Positions 27,893 to 37,613 of a stretch of 64,000 bases of DNA are shown here, one piece after another; positions within the stretch are counted from its first letter, which is position 1, and each line of letters opens with the position of its first letter. Where the stretch lies: NCBI RefSeq assembly GCF_900119795.1, contig NZ_LT634361.1, positions 248,001-312,000 of the forward strand, written 5' to 3'. The notes below the pieces were generated by a model. The model was not told where the DNA came from, did not search any database, and was given only the letters and a program-made list of their open reading frames with translations. Origin of the DNA: Tenacibaculum maritimum NCIMB 2154 (GTDB taxonomy: Bacteria > Bacteroidota > Bacteroidia > Flavobacteriales > Flavobacteriaceae). A program made the translations under genes and the position numbers.

Positions 27893-30664
27893 TTAATTAT
27901 TTATTATCCATGAAATATAGTACAAACTACCAATTTTTCCTGAGCCAGGAACTATGATATATTCTTTTCCTAGAAGGTTAGTACCTCCAATTTTAAAAAT
28001 TGATTTCAGTACAGGAACGTTGTAGTTTAACTGAGCATCAATAATAGTTCTTTCTTCTATTATTCCGTTTGCGAAAGAAGAATTCCATTGGTATTCACTA
28101 TTCCATCTAGCGCTCAAATTAAAGCCTAAATTTTTGAATAGATTGCTGCTTCCTAATTGAGCCTTTAAGGAGTGTTTAGGAGCGTTAAAACTAGGTTCAA
28201 ATTGCCCATAGTCTAAATCTTCTAGTGTATAATCTATAAAATTATAATTTAAGCCGAAGTCAAATAATTTAAAAAATTTAGTATGCATACCCAATCCAAA
28301 TCCGTAAGAAGTAACTTTCGACTTACTATTGGTTGATAAGATAAAACTATTGGTATTGCCCTCTGCAAAAGCTTCAGCAGCATCAGCATCTAAAGATCCG
28401 TCAGCACTTATTTTTCCGTATTTAGGAACGGTCAAGCGCTCAAAGAAAATAAAATTATCATGATTGCTATAAAAACCGTTGATATCTAAATCTAAATTAT
28501 TGGTTTTATTTAATCCAATAATACTTCTGTATCCAACTTCAAAAGTTTTTACGTTTTCAGGTTGCACATTTTCATATGCTGATTTTACATAATTACCATC
28601 TGCCTCAGGGCCATATACAGAATCGAAAATGAAAGAATTATTTAAGATGTCTTCTTTAGTCAATATAGCGGTAGCCGGTCTATTTAATCTTTGATAGTCA
28701 TAAATATAAACTGTTTGTTTAATTCTATTTAGGTTGTCAATAGAGCCTCCCACAATAAAATCTCCAGAAGGAGAATCTAATGATAGGTATTGCTCTTGAA
28801 TGGTAGGATTTCTAAATCCTGTTTGATAAGAAGCTCTTAAAATGTGATTTTTTTCATCTCCTAAAGCGTAATTTAAAGAAAATTTAGGAGAGAAATTACC
28901 ATTAAAATACTCAGATTTATCGTAGCGTAGAGAAGCTGTTATTTTTAAACGTTCACTAAGTAATTTCTTTTGAATTTGCCCATAAATACCATACTCATTG
29001 ATTTGAATTTTTTCATCTTTATCATTGAAAATTGTTCCTCTTGATTTTGGGTTATATTGCCTGAAAGACCCTCCAATTTGTAAATCGGCCCAATCATTCA
29101 TTAAATGACTGAAATTATAATTACCATCTGAGTGTATATAAGAACTCTTGTCCCAAACTCTTGACCCTCCCTCATTGGTCATTGTGTTAGTAATTTCTTT
29201 TAAGGTATTACGAAATTCTTCTGTACCTGGTTGAAGTCTAAAGTAATCGGCATATATACGAGCTTCTTTGTATTTATTAGGGTTGTTCTTTTCTAAATCC
29301 AATGCATAAGAATAATCCTCAATCCAAGAATTAAAAGAGCTTGCTCTTTCGTTAAGTAATATTCCTGTTCTTGCTATATCATAAGAATCTCCAGCATCAT
29401 TTTTTGTATAGTAACCCCTAATATAAAAGTGATCTCCTTTTGCTTCTAGTTTTGATTGAGTAACATAGTAATTACGTTGAGAATATCTACTATTACCTAA
29501 AAAAAGATTATCACCTGTAGATAGTCTTGAGGTTAAAATAAACTCCAAAGACTCATCTTGAAAAGGTCTGTAATGTAAAGAACCAGAAAATTTTAAATTT
29601 TTAGATCTATAATCTCTTAAAAGGTCTTTTTCTTCATATCCTGTTCTGGTAACAGAATTAGGGTCGTAATGAGCATATCTAGTATATTCTAATGCATAAG
29701 AGTATTCATCTCCATAGGTATTGACTCCATTATAATCAGTACGGGTATCTCTGCTACCTTCTATAATATTTCCCGTATTTAAGTCAATATTATCTTTTTG
29801 ATTGGCATGCCATTCTTCAGCTTTAAAATAAGAAAAATTTACTTTAGCAGCAAAGTATCCTCCAAAATTATAAGCCATCCTAATAGAAGTGTCGTAAAAA
29901 GGATCATTACCAGCTACACTTTGTGAGGTAGCTCCTCCTTTTAATAATACGCTAATTCCGGGGTAATCAAAAGGATTTTTTGTATTCATTAACAAAATAC
30001 CGTTGTAGGCATTAGCACCATATAGGGCAGAGGATGCACCCGGTAATATTTCTACGCTTTGTACATCAAGTTCTGATATACCACCTATATTTCCAGCGGA
30101 AAAATTTAAGGCAGGAGCAGCTGTATCCATTCCGTCAACTAGTTGCACAAATCTTGAGTTATTAAAGGTGGAGAATCCTCTTGTATTTACAGATTTATAC
30201 CCATAACTTCCATCTCTTACTTGTATTCCTTTTAAGTTGGTTAAGCCATCGTAAAAGGAATTAGAAGTGTTTTTTCTAATATCACTAAGTCCGAATCGTT
30301 CGATGGTTACAGGAGATTCTATGATTCTTTCAGGGATTCTAGAAGCGGATATGATGACTTGATCTAGTAGGATGTTTTCTTTAAGGACTACATTAATTTT
30401 TTGAGTAAAGGAATTGATAATTACTGTTTCCGTTTTGTAACCAAAAGAAGAAATAGTTATTGTTTGAGGTAATTCTTTTCCTATGATAATAGAAAATTTT
30501 CCTTCGTTATTAGAGGAGGTATATCTTTTGTTACTATTTGTAATTTTAGCTCCATAAAAAGGTTCGAGATATTCATCGAAAATTAATCCATTAATTTTTA
30601 CTTGCGCATAGCTGGATAGCATACACATTGTAAAAACAATCATTGCTAACTGTTTTTTTAACAT
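27893..30664 (-). CDS. TonB-dependent outer-membrane receptor 1
   Basis: 923-residue outer-membrane receptor. Signal peptide to about residue 20 (LSSYAQ), carboxypeptidase-regulatory-like beta sandwich (about 22-105, GLIFDEYLEPFYGAKI), plug domain beginning DQVIISASRIPERIIESPVT and including EILPGASSALYGANAYNG, then the 22-strand barrel ending LYYISWIINN. The N-terminal extra domain is typical of Bacteroidota receptors. Ligand unknown; no SusD-like partner is next to it. It lies 40 nt after TonB-like gene 1 and is clearly paralogous to receptor 2 (shared SFYDGLxNLKG, NTRGFSTF and other blocks). Confidence 0.9.
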   Translation of the reverse strand: MLKKQLAMIVFTMCMLSSYAQVKINGLIFDEYLEPFYGAKITNSNKRYTSSNNEGKFSIIIGKELPQTITISSFGYKTETVIINSFTQKINVVLKENILLDQVIISASRIPERIIESPVTIERFGLSDIRKNTSNSFYDGLTNLKGIQVRDGSYGYKSVNTRGFSTFNNSRFVQLVDGMDTAAPALNFSAGNIGGISELDVQSVEILPGASSALYGANAYNGILLMNTKNPFDYPGISVLLKGGATSQSVAGNDPFYDTSIRMAYNFGGYFAAKVNFSYFKAEEWHANQKDNIDLNTGNIIEGSRDTRTDYNGVNTYGDEYSYALEYTRYAHYDPNSVTRTGYEEKDLLRDYRSKNLKFSGSLHYRPFQDESLEFILTSRLSTGDNLFLGNSRYSQRNYYVTQSKLEAKGDHFYIRGYYTKNDAGDSYDIARTGILLNERASSFNSWIEDYSYALDLEKNNPNKYKEARIYADYFRLQPGTEEFRNTLKEITNTMTNEGGSRVWDKSSYIHSDGNYNFSHLMNDWADLQIGGSFRQYNPKSRGTIFNDKDEKIQINEYGIYGQIQKKLLSERLKITASLRYDKSEYFNGNFSPKFSLNYALGDEKNHILRASYQTGFRNPTIQEQYLSLDSPSGDFIVGGSIDNLNRIKQTVYIYDYQRLNRPATAILTKEDILNNSFIFDSVYGPEADGNYVKSAYENVQPENVKTFEVGYRSIIGLNKTNNLDLDINGFYSNHDNFIFFERLTVPKYGKISADGSLDADAAEAFAEGNTNSFILSTNSKSKVTSYGFGLGMHTKFFKLFDFGLNYNFIDYTLEDLDYGQFEPSFNAPKHSLKAQLGSSNLFKNLGFNLSARWNSEYQWNSSFANGIIEERTIIDAQLNYNVPVLKSIFKIGGTNLLGKEYIIVPGSGKIGSLYYISWIINN

Positions 30665-30704
30665 TTTCTAAGTTTTAATTATGTTTGTTTGGGGTGATTG
30701 AAAA

Positions 30705-31457
30705 TTATTCTTCTAGTGAAAAATTGATAGGAAATCCGTATTTAACAGATACAGGTTTTCCTTCTTTTCGTGCAGGCTTGAAATGAGGAAGTTCTGTAAC
30801 TACTCTTTTAGCCTCATTATTTAAGATTTCTCCGTTTTCAGGTCCTAAAGTTTTAATATTTTTAATATATCCATCTTTGTCAATGATAAACCGAACCCAA
30901 ACTTCTCCTTGAATAGAGTTTCTTACGGCTTCGCTAGGATATCTGAAGTGTTTTTGAATATGCTTGATCATTTCCTCGTTAAAGCAATCCATTCTTTCTT
31001 GTTTCTTTACATCGATACAAGATTTAAAGAGGGGTATATTATCTACTTGGTTGAACCTTGAAGCTTTTCTTACTTCTTCTTTAGATAATCTATTTTTAAT
31101 ATCTTCAATATCATGTTTTACTACAACGGTATTTCTCTTCGTAGCAATATGATTAGTTTTTATCGTATTTGTATTTGAAGCTAAATTTTTAGATATTTTT
31201 GTCGCATTAGGAGTATGAATACTCGAAACAGTTTTTTTCTTTAAAGTTCTTCGTTTTAAAAAACGTTTTCTAGCGGAAACATTAACAGTAATTTGCCTAG
31301 ATTTTTTGTCCTTTTTATCTTTAGAGGATTTGATACTACATTTAGTAATACTAATACTATTTAGGTCTAAAGATTGTTCTTCCGGTGAATTACAAACTTC
31401 TTGAGAGTTTACACTTATATTAAAAATGAAAGCAGCAAATAAGATTGAGTATTTCAT
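30705..31457 (-). CDS. Periplasmic TonB C-terminal-domain protein 1
   Basis: 250 residues: signal peptide cleaved near VNSQ-EV (about 19), a conserved EVCNSPEEQSLDLNSI block with two Cys (22 and about 40), a basic linker with FLKRRTLKKK, and a C-terminal TonB_C domain (about 165-250) with YPSEAVRNSIQGEVWVRFII and KPVSVKYGFPINFSLEE. Classical TonB has an uncleaved membrane helix; here the N-terminus looks cleavable, so the usual contact with ExbBD is not evident. Second and third paralogues lie upstream. It is first in a two-gene unit with receptor 1. Confidence 0.8.
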   Translation of the reverse strand: MKYSILFAAFIFNISVNSQEVCNSPEEQSLDLNSISITKCSIKSSKDKKDKKSRQITVNVSARKRFLKRRTLKKKTVSSIHTPNATKISKNLASNTNTIKTNHIATKRNTVVVKHDIEDIKNRLSKEEVRKASRFNQVDNIPLFKSCIDVKKQERMDCFNEEMIKHIQKHFRYPSEAVRNSIQGEVWVRFIIDKDGYIKNIKTLGPENGEILNNEAKRVVTELPHFKPARKEGKPVSVKYGFPINFSLEE

Positions 31458-31513
31458 AGATTTTAGGGGAATCTGATATTATGTATTTAACAAAGGGTTA
31501 AAAATTAAGTTCA

Positions 31514-31521
31514 CAAAAATA
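31514..31521 (-). promoter_or_regulatory. Possible -7 box for TonB-like gene 1
   Basis: Minus strand TATTTTTG fits TAnnTTTG, about 57 nt upstream of the ATG at 31457. Confidence 0.4.
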
Positions 31522-31610
31522 GGCTTATTATTTTAACATAAAAGAGTTTGTAAATAAAAAAAGAATATTTTTTATTTATGGTGAAATATTTTATATCAAT
31601 TATAGGCAAT

Positions 31611-31645
31611 AAAAAAGCTGGATAGAATCCCTACCCAGCTTTTTT
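31611..31645 (-). terminator. Terminator of the TonB2-receptor 2 unit
   Basis: 15-bp stem AAAAAAGCTGGATAG / CTACCCAGCTTTTTT with one mismatch and a 5-nt loop, about 20 nt after the receptor 2 stop. The minus strand ends in T-run. Confidence 0.85.
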
Positions 31646-31663
31646 TATCGTATTAAAACTTAT

Positions 31664-34438
31664 TTAATCGTTAATAGTCCAAGAAAGGTAATAAATAGAA
31701 CCTATTAATGCAGAACCAGGAGCTACTACATATTCCTTTCCAAAGAGGTTAGTGCCTCCTAACTTGAATCTTGACTTGATAGAAGGAACCCTATAGTTAA
31801 CCTGAGCATCTAAAACAGTTCTTGCGTCAACAAAACCATCTAAGGAACCCGATTGCCATAAGAATTTATTTTGCCAGCGGATATCCACTCCAACTCCGAA
31901 ATTTTTAAACAGATTTGCATTACCAAAATGAACGTTAACTTTATGCTCAGGGGTATTAAACCCTGGCTTAAATTCAGTATCTGTACTCTGATCGAAAGTA
32001 AAGCGATTCCAAGTATAATTTACTCCTACATCAAGTTTCTTGAAAAATTTGGTTTTTAAGCCTAATCCCATACCGTAAGAAGAAACTTTAGCAGCTGAAT
32101 TAGTTTTAATTAAGAAAGGAGTTATATCTCCATTATCCCAAGCTCTTGTTAGCGCAGCATCAGGATTTCCGTTGTTGTCAAATTGTCCGTAATGACCTAC
32201 CCACGCCACTTTTTCTGCTAAGAAATTTTTGTAATTGTTGTAATACCCATTAAGATCAATTTCTAAGATATTAGCGTTAGTAATATTGAACACACCACGA
32301 TATCCTGCTTCGAATGAAGTTACTCCTTCAGGTTTAACCAAATTATACCCTGCTTTTTTAGGAGTACTATTTTTTACGGATAAATCTGAAAAAGAATTAT
32401 TGATAGCATCTTCACCTGTTATAGTAGCTTGAGTACCATCATTATTGTTAACCTCAATAACATACCTGTTTAAGTTATCATTTGCTGTTCCTAAAACGTG
32501 GATTGCTCCGGTAAAAAATCCGATATATTGATCTTGCGTGGTAGGGTTACGGAAACCTGTTTGGTAAGAAGCTCTTAATACATGATCTTTATTTTCTCCT
32601 AATCCATAACTTAAAGAAAGCCTTGGAGAAAAGTTTCCATCAAAGTTTTTAGACTTATCAAAACGTACAGAACCTGTAAACTTTAAGCGATCATCTAAAA
32701 ATTTCTTTTGTAATTGACTATACAATCCAAATTCATCAAAAGAAATCTTTGACGTTTTATCAGTATAAATACTTCCTCTAGAGTTCAATTTGAATCGGCG
32801 ATAACTACCACCAACTTGGATTTCTCCCCATTTAATAACGTCTCGTAAATTATAATTCGCATCTGTATGAATAAAGGCAGTTTTATCAAATACTCTAACC
32901 CCAGAATTGGCTTCAGATGTTATTTTATCTAAAGCAGTGTTAAAGGCATCTGTTCCAGGAATTAGCCTACCTGTATCAGCTTTCTTTCTAGCAATCAAAT
33001 GCGCTTCAGCAGCATTGTTCCCTGTAAATGAACTAGCATATGATTGAATATATTCAGTGTACCATATTGGATTGGATTTCCAAACATTATTCAAGTTAAC
33101 GGCAGCAAATCGAGTATCGAAAGAATCTCCAGAACTTCCTTGAGAATAATAGCTTCTTACAAAGAAATTGTTCCCTGTAAATTCTAGTTTATGTTGTTCT
33201 AAGAAAAAACCTCTTAGAGAAAATCTATTAACCCCTTGATAGGTATTGTTGTTTCCTCTATTGAAACGAGAGGTCCATGTAATCTCAAATTTTTTATTTC
33301 CCCAAGGGCGATAATATAGAGAGGCATCTGCTTTTAAGTTGTTGCTATTGTAGCTAATCAAATCCCCTTCACGATACCCTGTTCTACTTACTCGTACCCC
33401 TTTAAAAATAGGAGCTAAAGCCTGTACATTCGGATCACTACTCGATAAAACGAGCGTTTCTAAGTTTTGAGAAACTTCATCACCATAAACATTAACTCCA
33501 TCATAATTAGGATCAGAGCCTAGATCATTAATCCTTCTATATCCAGGAATGATACTACCACCAACTCCATTTGTATTTGCCTCATCATTAGCATACCAGT
33601 CTGTTCCTTTGAAGTAGGCGAAATTTCCTTTAATAGCCAGTTTTTTACTAAAAACATGAGCCATACGAACCCCTACGTTATAAAAAGGATTGGTTCCTGC
33701 AGCATTTTGGCTTGTGGTTCCTGATTTAAAAAAAGTACTGATACCTCTATATTCAAAAGGGCTTTTACTTTTTGATAATAAAATACCATTAAAGGCGTTT
33801 GCCCCATATAAAGCAGAAGCAGCACCCGGAAGAATCTCAACACTTTCAACATCTAATTCAGGTGCACGAGCAAAATCAACGGGAAAGTTGAATACAGGAG
33901 CCGAAATATCAATACCGTCTGTTAACTGTATAAATCGGATGTTTCCAAATGTAGAAAACCCACGTGTATTGATTGATTTAAGTCCGATACTATTTTCATT
34001 CATATCAACACCCTTCAAGTTTGCTAAACCGTCGTAAAAAGATAAAGATGTATTTTTAGAAATATCACTTAAACCTAATCTCTCAATAGTTACAGGAGAC
34101 TCTATAATTCGTTCAGGAGCTCTTGAAGCAGAAATAACAACCTCATCTAAGGCTAAATTTTCTTTAAGAATAATATTTAATTCCTGATCGAAACTAATTA
34201 CTTCTATCCTTTCTGTTTTATAGCCAATGGCAGTTACTGTAAGAATGAAAGGAAGTTCTTCCTTTTCTTCTAGAGAAAAACTTCCGTCAGCATTGGAAAC
34301 TGCACGTTGATTATTTGTTCTAATTGTGGCACTAGGAAAAGGTTCTAGATATTCATCATAAACTCTTCCGCTAATAGATTGTGAGTATGACACAATATTG
34401 TATAGCAGAAAAAGAACAAAAGATAATTTTCTGATCAT
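31664..34438 (-). CDS. TonB-dependent outer-membrane receptor 2
   Basis: 924 residues with the same architecture as receptor 1: signal peptide (ending IVSYSQ), carboxypeptidase-regulatory-like domain (GRVYDEYLEPFPSATI), plug starting DEVVISASRAPERIIESPVT and containing EILPGAASALYGANAFNG, and a barrel ending SIYYLSWTIND. Many blocks match receptor 1 almost word for word (NHxLRASYQTGFRNPT, LGGTNLFGKEY), so the two arose by duplication of a TonB-receptor module. The ligand is unknown. It lies 55 nt after TonB-like gene 2. Confidence 0.9.
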   Translation of the reverse strand: MIRKLSFVLFLLYNIVSYSQSISGRVYDEYLEPFPSATIRTNNQRAVSNADGSFSLEEKEELPFILTVTAIGYKTERIEVISFDQELNIILKENLALDEVVISASRAPERIIESPVTIERLGLSDISKNTSLSFYDGLANLKGVDMNENSIGLKSINTRGFSTFGNIRFIQLTDGIDISAPVFNFPVDFARAPELDVESVEILPGAASALYGANAFNGILLSKSKSPFEYRGISTFFKSGTTSQNAAGTNPFYNVGVRMAHVFSKKLAIKGNFAYFKGTDWYANDEANTNGVGGSIIPGYRRINDLGSDPNYDGVNVYGDEVSQNLETLVLSSSDPNVQALAPIFKGVRVSRTGYREGDLISYNSNNLKADASLYYRPWGNKKFEITWTSRFNRGNNNTYQGVNRFSLRGFFLEQHKLEFTGNNFFVRSYYSQGSSGDSFDTRFAAVNLNNVWKSNPIWYTEYIQSYASSFTGNNAAEAHLIARKKADTGRLIPGTDAFNTALDKITSEANSGVRVFDKTAFIHTDANYNLRDVIKWGEIQVGGSYRRFKLNSRGSIYTDKTSKISFDEFGLYSQLQKKFLDDRLKFTGSVRFDKSKNFDGNFSPRLSLSYGLGENKDHVLRASYQTGFRNPTTQDQYIGFFTGAIHVLGTANDNLNRYVIEVNNNDGTQATITGEDAINNSFSDLSVKNSTPKKAGYNLVKPEGVTSFEAGYRGVFNITNANILEIDLNGYYNNYKNFLAEKVAWVGHYGQFDNNGNPDAALTRAWDNGDITPFLIKTNSAAKVSSYGMGLGLKTKFFKKLDVGVNYTWNRFTFDQSTDTEFKPGFNTPEHKVNVHFGNANLFKNFGVGVDIRWQNKFLWQSGSLDGFVDARTVLDAQVNYRVPSIKSRFKLGGTNLFGKEYVVAPGSALIGSIYYLSWTIND

Positions 34439-34493
34439 AATTTGGTTTGTATTTATTTTAAATTGAAATAAAAAAGGAGAGAGGAATAAAAAA

Positions 34494-35222
34494 TTATTCC
34501 TCTAATGAGAATGAAATAGGGAATCCGTATTTGACAGAAACGTATTCTCCATTTTTCTTTGCTGGGATAAATTGAGGAAGTTCAGATACTACTCTTTTCG
34601 CCTCATTATTTAAGATGCTGGCATTTTTAGGGCCCAAAGCTTTTATATTCTTAATAGTTCCATTTTTATCAATAACGAAACGTACCCAAACATCTCCCTG
34701 TATTCTTTCTCTTACAGCATCGCTAGGGTATCTGAAATGCTTTTGAATATGCTTGATCATTTCAGTATTGAAACAATCCATTCTTTCGCTTTTTTTAGAT
34801 CCTTCACAATTTGAAAAAAGAGGAATGTTATCTACTGTACTAAACTTAGAAGCTTTTTTAAGTTCTTCGATAGATAAGTTTGATGTTATCTTTTCTATAT
34901 CTTTCTTTAAAAGAAGTGGTTTTTCTATACTACTTGCACTGTTATTGATATTAGGACTTTTAACAGAAGAAGCGTTTAGGGCACTTAAAGTACCTGCAAT
35001 GTGCTTTTTCTTAGCTTTCCTTTTCTTTAAGTACCTACTGCGAGCAGCTGATACTTTAACAGTAATTTGTCTTGTTTTCTTATTCTTTGAATCTTTTATA
35101 GTACATTTAGTAATGCTGTTCATGTCAAAAGAATCTTCTTCTGGAGATTCACAAACCTCTTGTGAAACTAAATTAAGGCTAGAAAAACAAGCTAGCATTA
35201 ATAGGGGCAATAATTTTTTCAT
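34494..35222 (-). CDS. Periplasmic TonB C-terminal-domain protein 2
   Basis: 242 residues, paralogue of the neighbouring TonB-like proteins. Signal peptide to about residue 20 (LNLVSQ), then EVCESPEEDSFDMNSITKC, a basic RYLKKRKAKKK patch, and a mid-region FSNCEGSKKSERMDCF Cys pair before the TonB_C domain (HFRYPSDAVRERIQGDVWVR to FPISFSLEE). The two Cys pairs could form disulfides in the periplasm. As with protein 1, no retained membrane helix is seen. First gene of a pair with receptor 2. Confidence 0.8.
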   Translation of the reverse strand: MKKLLPLLMLACFSSLNLVSQEVCESPEEDSFDMNSITKCTIKDSKNKKTRQITVKVSAARSRYLKKRKAKKKHIAGTLSALNASSVKSPNINNSASSIEKPLLLKKDIEKITSNLSIEELKKASKFSTVDNIPLFSNCEGSKKSERMDCFNTEMIKHIQKHFRYPSDAVRERIQGDVWVRFVIDKNGTIKNIKALGPKNASILNNEAKRVVSELPQFIPAKKNGEYVSVKYGFPISFSLEE

Positions 35223-35360
35223 AATTACGGGGTATGATTAACATTTTGACTATTTAGTCGTAACTAAAACTAAAAATTGACAGAATAAATACTCCAAAAA
35301 ATTAAAATATTCACTATGCCAAATAAGATTTAACTCTTAGGGGATAGTTATTAGTAAGAG

Positions 35361-35368
35361 CAAATGTA
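35361..35368 (-). promoter_or_regulatory. Possible -7 box for TonB-like gene 2
   Basis: Minus strand TACATTTG fits TAnnTTTG, but it lies about 139 nt upstream of the ATG, so a long leader would be needed. Confidence 0.3.
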
Positions 35369-35435
35369 TAACTTTTAAAGGTTATTTTAAAGAAATTAAT
35401 GCATAAAAAAAGGTTGGAAGACTGATTGTGTAGAT

Positions 35436-36131
35436 TTAATCTAAATTAAAATCCATAGGAAAAGTATAATTTACACTCACATTCTTTCCTTGGTGCTTGC
35501 CAGGAATAAGCCTAGGTAGCTTTGAAATAACACGCTTGATTTCCTTTTTTAGAAAAACTCCATTCTCAGATCCTGTGGTAAGGATGTTCGTGACATAGCC
35601 ATTTTCATTAACAGTGAATGAAACTAAAATAGTGCCTTTACCTCCCAGTGTTGAGTTTTCTTGAGGGTATTTAAAGTGCTCAGTTAAATGGTCAGACATT
35701 TTTCTATTAAAGCAGTCTTTCTCATTTTCTTCATAGGTGTTTTGGCAAGAGCTGAATAAAGGTGTTTTCTCAATTGAAGTAAAAGAAATAGCCTCTTCAT
35801 TTTCCTTTTTCGAAATTTCGTAGGCAATGTGCTTTATATTATTTTTTAGACTTGCTTCAAAAGTAGCCGCAAGTTCTTTGTGTTCCAAAGGATTTAGGTT
35901 ATTGGTGTATTTTCTTTCTTTCGGTGTTTTTTCAACATTTCGTTTTTTTAAATATCGCACTTTTTGACTAATAAAACCTGAAGCATTCTCAGGAGCCTTA
36001 GATTTCTCTGCGGAACATTTAGAAATTGTATTAACATCTTTCTGTGAAGAATTAGGAGATTCGCAAATCTCTTGAGCTATTAATACATGGAAGACAAATA
36101 CTAGAATAAATGATAAAAGTCTTTTTTTCAT
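35436..36131 (-). CDS. TonB C-terminal-domain protein 3, without its own receptor
   Basis: 231 residues, the most diverged of the three paralogues: signal peptide ending LIAQ, EICESPNSSQKDVNTISKC, basic RYLKKRNVEK patch, the Cys pair FSSCQNTYEENEKDCF, and a TonB_C domain ending NYTFPMDFNLD. The order TonB-receptor seen twice downstream is broken here: the next gene is another TonB-like gene after 213 bp. Either a receptor was lost or this protein works with one encoded elsewhere. Confidence 0.78.
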   Translation of the reverse strand: MKKRLLSFILVFVFHVLIAQEICESPNSSQKDVNTISKCSAEKSKAPENASGFISQKVRYLKKRNVEKTPKERKYTNNLNPLEHKELAATFEASLKNNIKHIAYEISKKENEEAISFTSIEKTPLFSSCQNTYEENEKDCFNRKMSDHLTEHFKYPQENSTLGGKGTILVSFTVNENGYVTNILTTGSENGVFLKKEIKRVISKLPRLIPGKHQGKNVSVNYTFPMDFNLD

Positions 36132-36248
36132 GATATGTTACTTATAGGGGGGTATAACATTACTTAACGAACAATGACGCTAATTCTAGTATAAAAGTAC
36201 GGATATTTTATGAGTAAATAAAGAAAAAAGATAAAAAAATATCAGTAT

Positions 36249-37460
36249 TTACAAATCTTCTTGATATTCATAGTATAGGAAATCATTGTAAGGGAAGCGC
36301 TGAATATGAATCTTTTTCACCTCCTCATAGGTTTTTTCTCTAAATGATTCTAAGTTGCTTTTAATCAGGGCAGAAATAAAAATATTTTCTTTTTCTAAAT
36401 CATTCATCCAAGTTTTTTTCCAGTCTTCAAGTGTATAATGAGCTTTTGTTTTTTCGGTAATTAAATCGTCTTTATCTATAGTTTGGTGAGTATAAGCATC
36501 AATTTTATTGAAAACCATTACAGTTGGTTTATCAATACTCCCAATTTCATCTAAAATGGTGTTTACAGAAGCTATGTGATCTTCGAAATTAGGATGCGAA
36601 ATATCAACAACGTGCAATAATAAATCAGCTTCACGGACCTCATCTAAAGTAGATTTAAAAGATTCTACTAACTGAGTAGGGAGTTTTCTTATAAAACCTA
36701 CGGTATCAGTCATTAGAAAAGGAATATTTTTAATGACTACTTTTCTAACCGTAGTGTCAAGTGTAGCAAAAAGTTTGTTTTCTGCAAAAACGTCACTTTT
36801 ACTGATAAGATTCATTAAGGTAGATTTTCCCACATTGGTATAGCCAACTAATGCTACACGTACCATTTTTCCACGATTTTTACGTTGAATAGCCATTTGC
36901 TTGTCAATAGTAGCCAACTTCTTTTTTAAAAGAGTGATTTTTTCTCTAATGATACGGCGATCCGTCTCTATTTCTGTTTCACCAGGTCCACGCATACCTA
37001 TTCCTCCTTTTTGTTTGTCGAGGTGAGTCCAAAGGCGCGTTAATCGAGGTAATAGATATTGGCATTGAGCTAACTCAACTTGGGTTTTAGCGGAGCTAGT
37101 TTGCGCTCTTTGAGCAAAAATATCAAGAATTAAGTTCGTTCTATCAAGAATTTTGCAGTCTAATATCTTTTCAATATTTCTCAATTGAGCAGGAGATAGT
37201 TCATCGTCAAAGATAGCTGTACCGATATTGTGAGTTTCTATATAAGCTTTGACTTCATCTAGCTTTCCTGTCCCTAGAAATGTTTTAGGATTAGGTTTAT
37301 CTAATTTTTGAACAAAGCGCTTTACAACTTTTCCTCCAGCAGTTAATGTTAAAAACTCTAGCTCATCTAAATATTCTTCAGATTGAGTCTCATCTTGTAA
37401 TTGCGTAATGAGCCCTATTAAAACGGCCTTTTCTGATGTTATTTTACGTTCATCTATCAT
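36249..37460 (-). CDS. hflX: Ribosome-associated GTPase HflX
   Basis: GTPase that splits or rescues stalled ribosomes. I start at MIDERKITSEK (37460) because a promoter box lies at 37467-37474, leaving 403 residues. The N-terminal HflX domain includes GTGKLDEVKAYI; the helical linker has GMRGPGETEIETDRRI; the G domain has G1 GYTNVGKST, G3 DTVGF and G4 NKID. A short C-terminal extension follows. Monocistronic; the 3' flank faces TonB-like gene 3 on the same strand. Confidence 0.95.
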   Translation of the reverse strand: MIDERKITSEKAVLIGLITQLQDETQSEEYLDELEFLTLTAGGKVVKRFVQKLDKPNPKTFLGTGKLDEVKAYIETHNIGTAIFDDELSPAQLRNIEKILDCKILDRTNLILDIFAQRAQTSSAKTQVELAQCQYLLPRLTRLWTHLDKQKGGIGMRGPGETEIETDRRIIREKITLLKKKLATIDKQMAIQRKNRGKMVRVALVGYTNVGKSTLMNLISKSDVFAENKLFATLDTTVRKVVIKNIPFLMTDTVGFIRKLPTQLVESFKSTLDEVREADLLLHVVDISHPNFEDHIASVNTILDEIGSIDKPTVMVFNKIDAYTHQTIDKDDLITEKTKAHYTLEDWKKTWMNDLEKENIFISALIKSNLESFREKTYEEVKKIHIQRFPYNDFLYYEYQEDL

Positions 37461-37466
37461 AGAAAA

Positions 37467-37474
37467 CAAAAGTA
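37467..37474 (-). promoter_or_regulatory. -7 box for hflX, near-leaderless
   Basis: Minus strand TACTTTTG fits TAnnTTTG and ends 6 nt before the ATG at 37460. Transcription would start at or just before the start codon. Confidence 0.5.
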
Positions 37475-37582
37475 CAAAGAATTAGATTGATTAAAAACTA
37501 AAAAATAAAGCTTAGTTGATTTTTTAATCTTTGGTTTTTTTAGTTTAGATTGGGTTGTTTTGAAGGGTTGAAAACTAGGTTT

Positions 37583-37590
37583 TATTTTTG
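37583..37590 (+). promoter_or_regulatory. -7 box for the endonuclease/phosphatase-family gene
   Basis: TATTTTTG fits TAnnTTTG, 23 nt before the ATG at 37614. Its last base is the first base of a GTG that would give a longer reading, so the ATG is preferred. Confidence 0.5.
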
Positions 37591-37613
37591 TGTTTTTCAA
37601 ATTCAAATTAAAA

